47,941 nt of DNA from CALMRE01 sp964412895. Its GTDB lineage: Bacteria; UBP6; UBA1177; JAKLFG01. Position numbers and translations under genes: made by a program. Numbering within the stretch: the stretch's first letter is position 1; each line of letters opens with the position of its first letter. Below are positions 46,528 through 47,941 of this stretch, piece by piece. The stretch is from contig CAYPQK010000009.1 in the NCBI GenBank assembly GCA_964412895.1, forward strand, positions 1-47,941, read 5' to 3'. A model generated the notes under the pieces. It was given only the letters and a program-made list of their open reading frames with translations, ran no database searches and was not told the origin of the DNA.

Positions 46528-47941
46528 AGACCATCTTCGACGAACTCCTTATCCGCTCCATCGAGGGCGGCGTTATAGTCAACAACGCCAACCAGCGCTT
46601 TCACGCTTACGAGATCGAGGGCCTCGACTCCTATTTCCGCTCCTTCAATTTCGAGGCGGCCGAGACATTCTTCAACCGCGAACTCGGCACCATCGACGCG
46701 ACCATCGAACTCTTTTCGCTCTCGGTCCTCTCCGACCCCGAGAACGAAGCGAACCTCAAGGCGGCCGACTTCCTTAAAAGGACGCGCGCGCAATACCTTA
46801 AAGAAAAGAAACTCAAGTCGAACCGTAAATATCTGGTCATTACCTCGGACAAAGCGGGAAAATCGCTCACCAACTCACCGCTCCGGGAGGATGTTCACCG
46901 GAACTTTCTCGACATCTTCGGACTCAAAGGCCGTCTTCTCGATACGCACGAGATCAAGGAGCTGTACTACCGGCTCCTCAATATCGACGACGCCTTTTCA
47001 ACTTGCGCCGACATGACGCTCAAGGAACAGCTTGTTCAGACACAGATGCGTTACACCGAGGACCACCTACGGATCGGCGGCCAATATGTGAAGGTGATAA
47101 CCCTGAAACACCTTCCCGACCAACTCTACTACTTCGACATCGACCGCATACTCGACGACTTCGCGTTCGAGCATTGTTTTGTGTCCTCATCTACCGTACT
47201 CGATCAGCGCACGGCGGGCGGCGCGCTTACCCTCATGCGCAATGTGTCCTACTCCTCGGTCAACAATACCGACGCGGCCGGGAATGTCGTCAACAAACCG
47301 ACCAACCACGCCGCAATGCAGAAATTCGAGGAATCCGACCAACTGAAATCGTACCTCGAAGAGACGGGGCACCTTTTCGTTTCTTCGACTCAGAAACTCA
47401 TCGTCTGGCATACCGACCCCGCCCAACTCGAAGAGATCGCCAGAGCCGCGATAAACGCCTTTAAGCGCCGCAACATCTATATGCACGAAGAAGAATACTA
47501 CCACGACAAAGAGTTTTTCCGGTCATTGCCCGGAACCACATTCTACAGCGCGCGCGGCAACAAGGTACTCACCCCCCATGCGCTCGCGCTTCTGCCGTTG
47601 TCGCGTCTCTCCGGCGGCGACAAGAATCAGGAATTCCCGCTGTACCTGCGGACCCGGTTCGGAACGCTGTTCGCGTTCGATTCGTTCAGCCAGCTTCGCC
47701 AGCCGTGGAATACGATGGTGTTGGGGGCGTCCGGGTCCGGGAAATCGGTAACGATGAACATGATAATTATTTCCTCTATATACCCACGCATTCAGAAATA
47801 CGGCGGCAAATGCTTCATCATCGACTTCGCCGGGGCGGAGAACAGCTCTTACACGAAGTTGGTAATGCTCTTCGGCGGCAAATTCATCGCCATAGACTCC
47901 ACGGCCAAGTATACCGTCAACCCATTCCCGCGCCGCTCCCT
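46524..47941 (+). CDS. virB4: VirB4/TraC-type T4SS ATPase, N-terminal part (continues at base 1)
   Basis: This is the cytoplasmic ATPase that powers pilus assembly and substrate transfer in type IV secretion systems. The first 472 residues lie here, with a Walker A motif GASGSGKS at about residues 401-408. The reading frame is open to the last base and continues in frame at the start of the window, because the final 24 bases repeat the first 24 with one mismatch. The joined protein is 778 residues, normal for VirB4/TraC. The ATG overlaps the stop of the VirB3-like gene in an ATGA, so translation is probably coupled. The Walker A motif, length and operon position make the family assignment firm. 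Confidence 0.93.
   Translation, partial: MKTIFDELLIRSIEGGVIVNNANQRFHAYEIEGLDSYFRSFNFEAAETFFNRELGTIDATIELFSLSVLSDPENEANLKAADFLKRTRAQYLKEKKLKSNRKYLVITSDKAGKSLTNSPLREDVHRNFLDIFGLKGRLLDTHEIKELYYRLLNIDDAFSTCADMTLKEQLVQTQMRYTEDHLRIGGQYVKVITLKHLPDQLYYFDIDRILDDFAFEHCFVSSSTVLDQRTAGGALTLMRNVSYSSVNNTDAAGNVVNKPTNHAAMQKFEESDQLKSYLEETGHLFVSSTQKLIVWHTDPAQLEEIARAAINAFKRRNIYMHEEEYYHDKEFFRSLPGTTFYSARGNKVLTPHALALLPLSRLSGGDKNQEFPLYLRTRFGTLFAFDSFSQLRQPWNTMVLGASGSGKSVTMNMIIISSIYPRIQKYGGKCFIIDFAGAENSSYTKLVMLFGGKFIAIDSTAKYTVNPFPRRS

Overview
The window looks like one complete circular conjugative plasmid of about 47.9 kb. The last 24 bases repeat the first 24 with one mismatch, in the same reading frame of a VirB4 ATPase gene that runs off both ends. 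Joining the ends restores a 778-residue VirB4 with Walker A on one side and Walker B on the other. The DNA is fairly GC-rich, genes are densely packed with many ATGA stop/start overlaps, and nearly all lie on the + strand. The host is probably a Gram-negative, didermic bacterium: there is an outer-membrane barrel protein, VirB9/VirB10 relatives and lipoprotein signals. The giant lipoproteins with 'FDGTNYLVVWEDxR' propeller repeats, disintegrin-like CDGTNDDCP repeats and an acidic Asp/Thr stalk recall Myxococcota or other former Deltaproteobacteria. That assignment is by style only and was not tested.

Layout. (1) 45.9 kb through the junction to 8.6 kb is the main type IV secretion operon: VirB2, VirB3, VirB4, VirB6, VirB8, two small paralogues, a second VirB8, VirB10, a bitopic protein, VirB9-like, a small beta-barrel and an unknown protein. 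(2) 8.7-20.4 kb continues the operon with a 2166-residue Ig-like lipoprotein, a PH-domain membrane protein, a 1376-residue propeller/Cys-rich lipoprotein and a secreted thermonuclease. (3) 20.4-22.2 kb holds small genes, among them a ribbon-helix-helix protein, a HicA-like protein and a zinc ribbon. (4) 22.3-24.3 kb holds a leftward RPA-type replication initiator with nine iterons upstream. (5) 24.4-25.0 kb is non-coding and full of mini-hairpins. (6) 25.2-29.4 kb is a second transfer operon: VirB5/TrbJ-like, VirB1 transglycosylase, a small DNA-binding-like protein and a 760-residue repeat protein. (7) 29.4-34.6 kb has a probable oriT followed by RHH protein, coupling protein and MOBF relaxase-helicase, the same order as trwA-trwB-trwC of R388. 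(8) 34.7-38.8 kb holds a MarR-like regulator, a small exported protein, a 1.3 kb structured non-coding stretch, a mini-protein resembling the NrdD tail and a zinc metallopeptidase. (9) 38.9-45.8 kb is maintenance: ParA, a ParG/omega-like RHH protein, HU, topoisomerase III, a minimal tyrosine recombinase and an atypical serine recombinase.

The most notable signal is a heptad, TATCACA/T, repeated in direct orientation at exact multiples of 8 bp at eight loci. These lie before parA, before the VirB2 promoter and before or at the start of transfer and surface-protein genes. The heptad matches the WATCACW site of the omega regulator of plasmid pSM19035, and the plasmid encodes a 72-residue RHH protein with an omega-like KTIRI strand next to ParA. 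I infer one small protein that both partitions the plasmid and controls transfer. At four loci the heptads also lie in one common reading frame, giving short leader peptides or N-termini containing ITSNIYH-like residues. The second notable theme is two giant surface lipoproteins inside the transfer operon, candidates for plasmid-encoded mating adhesins. No VirB11 ATPase is encoded anywhere on the circle.
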